From an uncultured Ignavibacteriota bacterium (lineage in GTDB: Bacteria; Bacteroidota; Ignavibacteria; UBA10030; UBA8401): a stretch of 64,000 nt of DNA. Position 1 is the first letter of the stretch, and the number at the start of each line of letters is the position of its first letter. Location: positions 124,001 to 188,000 of the forward strand of contig CAIOTF010000017.1 in assembly GCA_903861125.1 (NCBI GenBank), written 5' to 3'. The notes under the pieces were generated by a model. That model had not been told where the DNA came from. It searched no databases and saw only the letters and a list, made by a program, of their open reading frames with translations. Shown here one piece after another: positions 51,624-59,896 of this stretch. Position numbers and translations under genes: made by a program.

Positions 51624-53348
51624 ATGGTTAAACCATTCTTTTTATTTTTCTTCCTTTGTGTCTCCAGCAGCACATTGTTATTCGGCACGGTTGATTCGCT
51701 GGTCTATTCATTCTCTTTCAGCGATACGACCCGCTACGATAAGACTCTCTCTACTGATATCGATTTAAAAACACAAGCAGGGAAAATATTGTTGGCATCT
51801 GGTGACCAAAAGAATCTTGTGACCAGCGCCCGCGTCTATGCAAACTATGTTGGGACACTTCCTCCATCGAATGATCCTCAGAAACCCGATACCACAAAGA
51901 TGAATCCTCTTTATATCAAGGATAATAATTATTTTTCTGTGGTATCATTTCCTACGCCGAACAATATAGGGTCGGGCATTAAATTCGATCTGAACGGAAT
52001 TCGTAAGGTAACGAAGATCATTGCTGTGAATCTCGGTAATGCACCGTTCTCATTCAATACCAGGCCGATCGCATTCTCCTATTATGCCGGAATAGATTCT
52101 ACGCGTTTAGGACGTATCTATCAGGAATTCAACAATACCGATTCCTCCCGTCACACGGCATACATTTCGGAACCGCAGCCCGTGCAATTTCTGTCATTCG
52201 TAATCGACAAACAGGATCCGCGAAATGCCACAGTAATTTCCGAATTTCAAATATTTGGAGAGGGATACGTCGAAGAAGGAACGTATGTCTCGGCAGTGGA
52301 CTCTGTAGGAATCGGGAATGCAAATTTTGCCAATACGGTTATTGATGCCGACATCGTTGCCGGAACGTACGTGTCCGTTGAATTCCGGACAGGCAGTAAA
52401 AAAAATATCGACAGTCTGCATTGGTCGAACTGGTCTTCGCCGATCTTTTTCCATTCAAGGAATGAAGCCCTTGCCGGTTCAATGGTGAATGTTGCTGAAC
52501 CACGACGGTTTTTTCAATATCGCATAAAATTATATACGACGAATCTCGAAACTCCGAAAGTGAGCGGGATAAAAATAGTTTATCAAAAAAATTTGGTTGT
52601 AGATTCTGCAACGGTGTTCATAACTCCGCAGGATGTACCGGTTCTCAGTCCGGTTATGCTGACGTATACGATTCAATCTTCGGTATCGGCCTCCTCATTA
52701 GGGATTGATACAATAAAAATTGCAACGCCCGGTCCTTCCGTTGTGCGCAGTGTGACATTGAATGGAACAGCGGTTCAATTCTCATATATACCCGCGCCGG
52801 ATAAGATGGTCATCGGTTTCCCGCAAACGTTGAAAAGTTCGGGAACAGTTAATGTTACATTCTCAACAAAAATGATCACCGGCGGGAGTTTTCCTTCTGT
52901 AATCATCAGTAAAAGTTCACCGTGGAATCCGCAGCGCCTTGACCCATCTGTAACGGCGGCCGGCGACGGATGGCTGGTGAACGCTACGGGTGTTCCGATT
53001 ACGCCATTGGTCGATGTACGAATTGATCCGAATCCGTTTACACCCAACGACGACGGGAAAAACGATGCCACGATCATAGATTTTTCCGTGGCAAATATCA
53101 GCAGTCCGAAACCGCTCAGAATTTCGATTATGGATCTTACCGGAAGGAAAGTAAGAACATTAGTTGATATTCGTTCGGGAATCAATCCGTTCTTTGGAGA
53201 TCCGAGAAGCGGAGGGAAAGGATTTTTATGGGATGGACGTGATGATAATGGAAAAAAATTGCTCCCCGGTCTTTATATCGTTCAAATCTCGCTGGATGTT
53301 GATAACGGCGGACAAGTTGTGACAAAATCGGTTGTAATAGCCTACTAA
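51624..53348 (+). CDS. Secreted protein with FlgD-like / gliding-type C-terminal domain
   Basis: A 574-residue exported protein that I cannot name. A signal peptide covers residues 1-21 (MVKPFFLFFFLCVSSS...). The central part is beta-rich, with discoidin-like and Ig-like strands (LYIKDNNYFSVVSFPTPNN, VQFLSFVIDKQDPRNATVISEFQIFG). The C-terminal 110 residues begin VRIDPNPFTPNDDGKNDAT, continue with a MDLTGRKVRTLVD strand and a WDGRDDNGKKLLPGLYIVQIS turn. This is the FlgD Ig-like or gliding-motility C-terminal type, which may act as an anchoring or T9SS-related signal. The ATG at 51624 is preferred to an upstream start overlapping rsmI. It opens the second envelope operon and is 4 bases from the PorV-like gene. 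Confidence 0.78.
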   Translation: MVKPFFLFFFLCVSSSTLLFGTVDSLVYSFSFSDTTRYDKTLSTDIDLKTQAGKILLASGDQKNLVTSARVYANYVGTLPPSNDPQKPDTTKMNPLYIKDNNYFSVVSFPTPNNIGSGIKFDLNGIRKVTKIIAVNLGNAPFSFNTRPIAFSYYAGIDSTRLGRIYQEFNNTDSSRHTAYISEPQPVQFLSFVIDKQDPRNATVISEFQIFGEGYVEEGTYVSAVDSVGIGNANFANTVIDADIVAGTYVSVEFRTGSKKNIDSLHWSNWSSPIFFHSRNEALAGSMVNVAEPRRFFQYRIKLYTTNLETPKVSGIKIVYQKNLVVDSATVFITPQDVPVLSPVMLTYTIQSSVSASSLGIDTIKIATPGPSVVRSVTLNGTAVQFSYIPAPDKMVIGFPQTLKSSGTVNVTFSTKMITGGSFPSVIISKSSPWNPQRLDPSVTAAGDGWLVNATGVPITPLVDVRIDPNPFTPNDDGKNDATIIDFSVANISSPKPLRISIMDLTGRKVRTLVDIRSGINPFFGDPRSGGKGFLWDGRDDNGKKLLPGLYIVQISLDVDNGGQVVTKSVVIAY

Positions 53349-53352
53349 AAAT

Positions 53353-54282
53353 GTGAAATATCTATTGCGCATATGCTTCATCTTACTTCTTTCATCGGCG
53401 GCTTATTCGCAAGCGTTTGTCGATAAGGGATATAATGCAAAAATTACTTCGCTCGGCAAAGCCGCTACAGCTTTGACGAATGATGCCGCATTGATCTATT
53501 ATAATCCCGCAGCCATAGGATTCGAAACTTCTTCCAATATCTTCACCAACTTCTCCAATCTGTATCCCGATGTCATCGACGAAAATATGAATGTTATTTC
53601 AGCGGGTGGTGTCTATGCGTTCGAAGGGATTGGTGTGGTTGGTCTTGGTGTGACCCAGTTCGCGCCGAAGTTGTGGAGTGAACGTACGATTACAGGATCA
53701 TTCGCTACCAGGATGTTCAGCGAAAATCTTTCTCTGGGATTGAATGCGAAATTACTGATGTGGAGTGCAGAAGCACCGAGAGGGGAAAACGCAGTACCCG
53801 AACCGGCATTGTCGTTCAACGGCATTACATTCGATCTTGGCGCCACATATCAATTTAAGGAGATCGCTGAAGAGAACGATTTGAATGTCGGTGTTTCTAT
53901 AATGAATTTTACCCAACCGTCTGTTGCCAGTAACGGATCCTCCGATGCCGCGCTGCCGATGGATTTGAACTTTGGGGCAGCGTTTATTTCACACAAATAT
54001 CATTACACAATTTTAAATACCGTAACAGTTGTTGACGGCGATGTGAAGATCTCGGCCGGCACAGAAATATTGGCAATGGAAACATCCGTCGTTGGCCTGA
54101 AGAGTGAATTCACCGTTCGCCTCGGCGGCGGCCGCGTGATGGCAAAAGACTCGCAGGGTGATTACAACGGAGGTTTCGGATTGAAGCTCGGTGATTTTAC
54201 GCTGGATTATTCCTATTCGTATCAGGCGTTTATTCAGCATGTAGGCGGTATATCGTCAATTTCTATTGGATATCATTTTTGA
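53353..54282 (+). CDS. PorV/PorQ-family outer-membrane protein (second copy)
   Basis: A 309-residue outer-membrane barrel. The signal peptide is residues 1-19 (LLSSAAYSQ). The family block ITSLGKAATALTNDAALIYYNPAAIGF at about 30-57 matches the PorV/PorQ start, which is followed by beta-strands and a terminal strand SISIGYHF. It is clearly distinct from the 346-residue copy at 11360, so the window holds two paralogues in two operons. The GTG start lies 4 bases after the FlgD-like gene, and its stop overlaps the next ATG (TGATG). A role in surface protein export is inferred from the family and the cargo genes downstream. Confidence 0.82.
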   Translation: MKYLLRICFILLLSSAAYSQAFVDKGYNAKITSLGKAATALTNDAALIYYNPAAIGFETSSNIFTNFSNLYPDVIDENMNVISAGGVYAFEGIGVVGLGVTQFAPKLWSERTITGSFATRMFSENLSLGLNAKLLMWSAEAPRGENAVPEPALSFNGITFDLGATYQFKEIAEENDLNVGVSIMNFTQPSVASNGSSDAALPMDLNFGAAFISHKYHYTILNTVTVVDGDVKISAGTEILAMETSVVGLKSEFTVRLGGGRVMAKDSQGDYNGGFGLKLGDFTLDYSYSYQAFIQHVGGISSISIGYHF

Positions 54283-57200
54283 TGACACGTATTTTTATAT
54301 CGCTCACGCTCTTACTTGTCATCATTGCTGTAGCAGCACAAGCGCAATTCATAAACCGGGATCAGGTTAAAGGGAACGAATCGTACTCTAATTATGCTGG
54401 ACGGAATTACGAAAATTACAGCGTTCAATTTAACAAGAGAAAGATCTACGATAACTTCGGCAATTTTTTAGTCGACGGTCTTTCTGTATACGAACTTGGC
54501 GAATCGCAAAGCGAGGTTGTCAACGGATTGGGAGGACTGAGCAACGTTCAGAAATCAAAATATTATAATCTGTGGTTCAACAACCTTCTGATCGGCAACG
54601 ATTCCTACGGAGGATTTAATTCGCGTATCATGCTTGGTGAAGCGATACGCACAAAGTTTACTTCGCTGACGCTTGATAAAGCCCGATTCAACGGCATACG
54701 CTGGGATGCATCCACAAATAAATACCGGGGAACAGTCGTTGCTTCCCGCGTTTCTGATCCGGTGAGGATCCGTTTTGATGCAAGTGCTTTACCCTCTTCC
54801 ATAGCACGTCCGCGTGACTGGCCGGCATATATGTTCGGAGCCCATGCTGAAACGGATGTTGGTGATGTATTGACCGTGGGCGCAACGTACGTTAATCAGC
54901 ATCAACGCCACAATTCGATTGACAGCAAGGCAAGTTCCATCAAAGGGGATGTTGCGAATACGATTCCGAGAGTAATCTTCATCCGGGTGAAGGATGATTC
55001 GCCGAACGACCTCTCGGGGCCGATTGTGTACGGCACTCCGCAAGTGATCATCAACGGGAAACAATATCCTCTTTTGAATATTAATGGACGCGTCCCAAGC
55101 GATATCAATACCAATCTTAATAATCCAATTCAGTATTATGTCTTCAAGAATTATTATATGGTGAACAGTTTGTATCTGGAAGGGGCAAAATCTGTTGTCG
55201 ATCCTTTGACCGGACAGGAAATTCCGGCGAACAAAACGTCGTACAATCTCTACCGGTATAATTATGGTATGTCCGCGCCGCCGGAATATCCGGTAGAGAT
55301 TAAAGGAAAATCAAATCTCACGTATGCGTTTGTAATGCCGTTCGGTGTTCAATCAGCGACATTCAAAATACTTCTTGCAAATGATTATGCTCTAGAATCC
55401 GCGCAGGACTGGGTGCTTCGCATGGATGAATATCCGACGGAAAAATTGAATCTCTATCCGAACCATTATGACAGTACAAGACTTGGAAAACCGACCCAAT
55501 TTTTTACCGTTGAACGGGCTCAGGGCAACGTGCAGGACGTTTCGAACAAACGGTATGTTACATATACGTATGGTCTGAATACGGGCATGTCGATCTACGG
55601 AATGAATTTCAGTTTTGACTGGAATGGATTTTCCATTGAGGGTGAATTTGACAGAAGCACCACCTACAGAAAATATCCGATTCTTGCTTCCCCATATTCT
55701 GAATTACAGGGGAATGCCTTTTTCATCCGGGGGACCAAAAAAATTGGCCGGCTTACTATTGGCGGTGAGCGGTATAGAATCGATCCGACATATTCAACGG
55801 CGTTGAACCTCTATACTCTGGAAAATAGTTATTTCAGTCAGCCCGGAACGGAAGGATTGATCAATTATACACCGCCGGATGTTATGGGTTATTATGCCGA
55901 TGATCCGAACAAATCCCTGCCTGATCTATTGTTGCCGGGCGGCGCGTATTTTTCACTGGTTGATGACAATGACGACAACGACCGATGGGAGGACGGATAT
56001 TATCTGTACAATGCAGTGCCCCCGTCATCGTCGGGTATTCCGTATTTTGCCGATAACCGAGATGTTATTAATGCAGGTGCAGATGATGAAAGTGAAGTCA
56101 ATCCGTTTAAGTTAGGGTACCGCCAGAATATCAACGAACTTTCCGGGCTGACCGATATTATACGGAAACCGGATGCGGGTATCTTTCCCGGCAAAGATAA
56201 GGACCGCGATGGTATTCCCGATGACGATAGAAATTCGAACGGTTTGCCTGACTATGCCGAAGATTTTATGACCTACTACAGCGATCCGCCGCAGTTTGAA
56301 GCTGGCGATGATTGGAATAATAATGGCATCATTGATGTGCAGGAAAATGATATTTTGCCGGACTATCCGTATAGTCCTGATATAGACGGGTACCATTATT
56401 TTGCAACATTGGAACTGATGAAGAATCTGGACGCAGGATTCGGCGTAATCAGAGAGAACGGTATTGCACGCGGCGGACACAATAATGTGAATTATTTCAA
56501 ATCGTCATTTGCTCTTACTGCTGCGCGGTTTGGATCGCTGGATGTGTACTATACAGTAAAAAGAGTGAGAGACGATATCAAAAATGACAGCTATATTTTT
56601 GATGGCGTGGTGAAATCTACACCGAAGTATGAGAAGGATGTGTTATTATACAGAAACAGCCTTTCTCATACGTTGTATGTAGGAACACGGTACAATCAGA
56701 TACCAAATCTGAATATTGAAAACAATGTCCGTTTCGAACTTAACAATCAATATACGGTCGGAACACCGACACTTGATGAGGTCAGGCTCGGTCAATTCGT
56801 TGACGAACAGTTCGAAGGTGTGAGAACGTCGATGGGTTTAGTGAACAAGATTGATTATACATTCTCAATGCTGAATAACCGCGTTAAACTCCGGCCGCAA
56901 TATAAAATCCGGACGCTGAAAGTGATCACAAAAAATACATTTGATGACGGCACAAAAGCTACATTCATTTCCACCCACACACAATCGTTCCTTCCCATTT
57001 TCCGGCTGGATTATAAACTAACGGAAAATACTGAACTGCATTTTGGAGTGCAGGGAACACGATTGTTCGGGCTTTCCAATGCGCTCTTGGTCCGGAACAG
57101 ATATTTACGCGATGGTGTCGGCGATTTTGATGCCAATACAACCGCTTTCTCGGTAACAAACAGGTCGCAGTACAGCGGCTATAATATTGTCATCGATTTA

Positions 57201-57299
57201 GGGTACAAAGTGACGGATAAAAATTATGTCCGGACAATTGAGCAGCGGTACAACACGCAGGCTGCTGTAATTTACTTCACAATTTTTGCGGGATATTGA
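54282..57299 (+). CDS. Large outer-membrane or surface protein with calcium-loop repeats
   Basis: A 1005-residue exported protein of unknown function. The signal peptide covers about 1-20 (AVAAQAQ). Residues about 20-440 alternate beta-strands with PVRIRF and VDVG-type blocks. At about 545-690 lie several Asp/Asn-rich loops: DDNDDNDRWEDG, KDKDRDGIPDDDRNSNGLPD and DDWNNNGIIDVQENDILPD, which resemble thrombospondin-type-3 calcium repeats. The last 300 residues look like a beta-barrel with paired aromatic strands (LDVYYTVKRV, ENNVRFELNNQYTV, DYTFSMLNNRVKLRPQYKI) ending in AVIYFTIFAGY. That layout suggests an outer-membrane barrel with a large exposed domain. The ATG at 54282 overlaps the PorV-like stop; a TTG one codon earlier is also possible. 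Confidence 0.75.
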   Translation: MTRIFISLTLLLVIIAVAAQAQFINRDQVKGNESYSNYAGRNYENYSVQFNKRKIYDNFGNFLVDGLSVYELGESQSEVVNGLGGLSNVQKSKYYNLWFNNLLIGNDSYGGFNSRIMLGEAIRTKFTSLTLDKARFNGIRWDASTNKYRGTVVASRVSDPVRIRFDASALPSSIARPRDWPAYMFGAHAETDVGDVLTVGATYVNQHQRHNSIDSKASSIKGDVANTIPRVIFIRVKDDSPNDLSGPIVYGTPQVIINGKQYPLLNINGRVPSDINTNLNNPIQYYVFKNYYMVNSLYLEGAKSVVDPLTGQEIPANKTSYNLYRYNYGMSAPPEYPVEIKGKSNLTYAFVMPFGVQSATFKILLANDYALESAQDWVLRMDEYPTEKLNLYPNHYDSTRLGKPTQFFTVERAQGNVQDVSNKRYVTYTYGLNTGMSIYGMNFSFDWNGFSIEGEFDRSTTYRKYPILASPYSELQGNAFFIRGTKKIGRLTIGGERYRIDPTYSTALNLYTLENSYFSQPGTEGLINYTPPDVMGYYADDPNKSLPDLLLPGGAYFSLVDDNDDNDRWEDGYYLYNAVPPSSSGIPYFADNRDVINAGADDESEVNPFKLGYRQNINELSGLTDIIRKPDAGIFPGKDKDRDGIPDDDRNSNGLPDYAEDFMTYYSDPPQFEAGDDWNNNGIIDVQENDILPDYPYSPDIDGYHYFATLELMKNLDAGFGVIRENGIARGGHNNVNYFKSSFALTAARFGSLDVYYTVKRVRDDIKNDSYIFDGVVKSTPKYEKDVLLYRNSLSHTLYVGTRYNQIPNLNIENNVRFELNNQYTVGTPTLDEVRLGQFVDEQFEGVRTSMGLVNKIDYTFSMLNNRVKLRPQYKIRTLKVITKNTFDDGTKATFISTHTQSFLPIFRLDYKLTENTELHFGVQGTRLFGLSNALLVRNRYLRDGVGDFDANTTAFSVTNRSQYSGYNIVIDLGYKVTDKNYVRTIEQRYNTQAAVIYFTIFAGY

Positions 57300-58796
57300 T
57301 TGTCGCGGATTCGACTACATACGTTAACCGCAATTGTTGTTTTCCTTGGATGGTTTAGTCAGGGATGCGACAGCGTCTATCACTATGTTGTGTATCCTCC
57401 GCTGCGGCTCGAATACATGCTGGTGCCGGACGAACAATTGACTGCGCGGTCCGGGGATTCGCGTTTTAAGATCAGTGCTGATAAACAAACGGTTTCGTAC
57501 GATGCAAAAGATTATAAGATCGAAATAAAATATATGACGGACTCCCATTTGAATATGGCGGAGTTTCCCGATCAGTCACAATCCGGTCTGTACTCGACCA
57601 ATCCGTTCACCTACGGGAATTGGGTCGATCCGGATCTTGGTTATATTCCGAATCGATTCACGGTGTTTAAGGTTACGATCTTTAATTATGCTGCAAGCAA
57701 GGTCAATTTCGATCCTGAAAATTCATTCGTCAAGACCGACAAAGGAGAAAGTTATTCTGCGTATGGAAGGGAAGAAAAAAACAGCCGGAATCAGAGTTTG
57801 GAAGCATACTTCAAACGAAAGAAGGGGACTTCGGGAATAGATGATGACGTATTTGAGAGCAGAATGGGTATTGTGCGCCGCACGGTTCATTACCTGGGTA
57901 AACCGGTCTTTCGCGGTGATGTGCGTGATGGGTTGATTGTTTTCGAGCCGCTCACAGACGGTGTTGAACAATTAAAATTGACGGTAAAGAATTTTATTCT
58001 CGGCTACGATGAAAATAACCAGCCTTCCGAATTTACAACGCTGGAATTTTTCTTTAAGCGTGTTGAATACACTCCGCCGGTTCAATCATTGAACGGTTCG
58101 GCGAAACATGACAGTTCGAACGTTGTCCTCAAAACATTCGATGCGAATGCCCGGCCATCGGCTGAACTGAACATTGCAGTGAAGACAACAAACGTTATGG
58201 CCATCGATGAATTGATGAAACCGCTGGCAGATTATTTTGGTGAGCATACTGATTGTAAGGTAACATTCACAAGGTCTTCATTATTAGATGATGAACTGAA
58301 AAGATCAAATATTGTCCTCATCTTGGCGGATGAAGGGAAAATCAGTTTTTCTGAATCCAATGAAACAGCCGCGGCAAATTTTATCAATCGCGGAGGATTT
58401 ATTCTTATCGATGAACGTTCCTCATCATCGAACAGCGAAAACTGGCAGGCGATTTCGAATTTTATGGATAATGTTTCAGCGAAATTGGGTGATGGAGTCA
58501 TTAACGCCAGGATACCATCGGACCACAAAATGTATTCTATTTGGAAACGGTTTCCCGAATTGCCGCCGGTCGATGAAAATCTGTTGAGTGTTCAGGGACG
58601 TGAAGTAAGGCCGTATCTGATGGGAATCTCACATAAGGACAGAACGATTGCTATTTTAAGTAACCGCGGTTATTCGATCGCATGGGGAGAGTTCGGACCG
58701 GTAGAATTACGCCAGGGAAAAGATTTTACTCGTCAAAGAGAATTACTTGCAAATATTTTATTATATGCACGTGAGACAGGGAAGAATGGTAAATAA
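57300..58796 (+). CDS. Lipoprotein with DUF4159-like C-terminal domain
   Basis: A 498-residue predicted lipoprotein (lipobox FSQGC, Cys near residue 23). The N-terminal half (to about 275) is beta-rich with no recognised family. The C-terminal part (about 295-495) resembles DUF4159, an alpha/beta domain of the glutamine-amidotransferase-like superfamily. Its key strand FINRGGFILIDERSSSSNS at about 360-378 matches the typical F(V/L)xxGGFLxxDD block, with SKHKMYSIW-like and LMGISHKDRTIAILSNRGYSIAW segments beyond. Known DUF4159 proteins are found in envelope operons, but their activity is not established. The TTG start at 57300 immediately follows the previous stop. Confidence 0.7.
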   Translation: MSRIRLHTLTAIVVFLGWFSQGCDSVYHYVVYPPLRLEYMLVPDEQLTARSGDSRFKISADKQTVSYDAKDYKIEIKYMTDSHLNMAEFPDQSQSGLYSTNPFTYGNWVDPDLGYIPNRFTVFKVTIFNYAASKVNFDPENSFVKTDKGESYSAYGREEKNSRNQSLEAYFKRKKGTSGIDDDVFESRMGIVRRTVHYLGKPVFRGDVRDGLIVFEPLTDGVEQLKLTVKNFILGYDENNQPSEFTTLEFFFKRVEYTPPVQSLNGSAKHDSSNVVLKTFDANARPSAELNIAVKTTNVMAIDELMKPLADYFGEHTDCKVTFTRSSLLDDELKRSNIVLILADEGKISFSESNETAAANFINRGGFILIDERSSSSNSENWQAISNFMDNVSAKLGDGVINARIPSDHKMYSIWKRFPELPPVDENLLSVQGREVRPYLMGISHKDRTIAILSNRGYSIAWGEFGPVELRQGKDFTRQRELLANILLYARETGKNGK

Positions 58797-59406
58797 AAAA
58801 CATATCATACAGTCGCTGCTGTTCATCGCACTGTTCCTGCATTCATCGTTGGCCGGTGACAGGCCCGGTATTGCTTCGCTCTATCTTCCGGTGCAGCAGT
58901 TGGCAGATTCGCAGCAAACGGTATTACCGGTGCAATATGGTCAGAATTCATCGCGGCACTCCACAGCGCTGATCTATTCGTGCGTGATGCCCGGCGCAGG
59001 ACAGACAATGCTCGGACACACGTATAAAGGATTAGGATTCACTCTTTCTGCATTCGGATCATTGCTTACTGCCGTTATCTCTCATAATAATTTTGTTGCC
59101 CGCGGTGAACGGCTTGATGCACTTGAATTTCAATATTTGTACGCCACAAACTGGGTCACTGCCGATGCCATCTATGTTTCCATGCGGGAAGCGCATGGAC
59201 AAATGAAGACCGATAAAAACAGGCGGGATGTGTTTCTGGCGGTTGCCGCCATTATCTGGACAGCAAATATTGTTGACGTATTGTATAATACGGAAGACGA
59301 AGGAGAGACGATGTTCTCTTTAATCGATAAGCCATACGATACAACGCTGCCGATTATTGCCAGCCGGCATAATCCGTTATTAAGTATTTCACTACGATTA
59401 CCATAA
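58786..59406 (+). CDS. DUF5683-like small membrane protein
   Basis: A 206-residue predicted envelope protein with a signal peptide (about 1-24) and two or three membrane segments. The block ALIYSCVMPGAGQTMLGHTYKGLGF (about 65-90) is the DUF5683-type PGxGQ pattern, in which small-residue-rich helices flank a conserved Pro-Gly-Ala-Gly-Gln. Function is unknown; members are common in Bacteroidota beside envelope genes. The ATG at 58786 follows GGGAAGA and overlaps the lipoprotein stop by 11 bases. Confidence 0.72.
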   Translation: MVNKKHIIQSLLFIALFLHSSLAGDRPGIASLYLPVQQLADSQQTVLPVQYGQNSSRHSTALIYSCVMPGAGQTMLGHTYKGLGFTLSAFGSLLTAVISHNNFVARGERLDALEFQYLYATNWVTADAIYVSMREAHGQMKTDKNRRDVFLAVAAIIWTANIVDVLYNTEDEGETMFSLIDKPYDTTLPIIASRHNPLLSISLRLP

Positions 59407-59410
59407 GACT

Positions 59411-59863
59411 ATGAATAACGTATTGGTGTTCTTCTTTTTGTGTGCCATGATACTCTTTGCCTCCTGTGAGGCAGAACGTAATATTGTGCCGGACACACAT
59501 TCCACACGCGTACCGGATATTATCGGTTTAACGTTTAAGGTGGACAGCAGTGCCGCTACAAAAAGAAAGATCGTAAAGATAACGTGGGGTTATGATTCAA
59601 TCCAGTTCGGTACGGAGCGCATTAAGGCAAACATGCGTGATTGGGAAATTTACAGGGCAGTAGATGATACAACGTTGTTGATTTCGCGCGGCAAAACATT
59701 CTTTCCGGTATGGAGCGATTCTTCCAACGATGTACAACTTGGTGCAAAAGACAGTGTTGTACTGTATTATAAATTGTTCCCAAACGGATATCCTGTCGAT
59801 AATATTTCGTTTGTTGGAAAACCGACGAGTATAAAACAGATTATTATTAGAAAAAAGAATTAA
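59411..59863 (+). CDS. Small lipoprotein with Fn3-like fold
   Basis: A 150-residue predicted lipoprotein with lipobox FASC (Cys about residue 19). The rest is beta-rich, with KIVKITWGYDSIQ, DWEIYRAVDDTTLLI and a closing VVLYYKLFPNGYPV segment that together resemble one fibronectin-III-like domain. It starts 4 bases after the DUF5683-like gene and precedes the T9SS cargo gene by 33 bases. Function unknown; the location suggests a partner of the exported cargo. Confidence 0.7.
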   Translation: MNNVLVFFFLCAMILFASCEAERNIVPDTHSTRVPDIIGLTFKVDSSAATKRKIVKITWGYDSIQFGTERIKANMRDWEIYRAVDDTTLLISRGKTFFPVWSDSSNDVQLGAKDSVVLYYKLFPNGYPVDNISFVGKPTSIKQIIIRKKN

Positions 59864-59896
59864 CATTTATTTAATCATTTCATAAGGAGATGTCGC

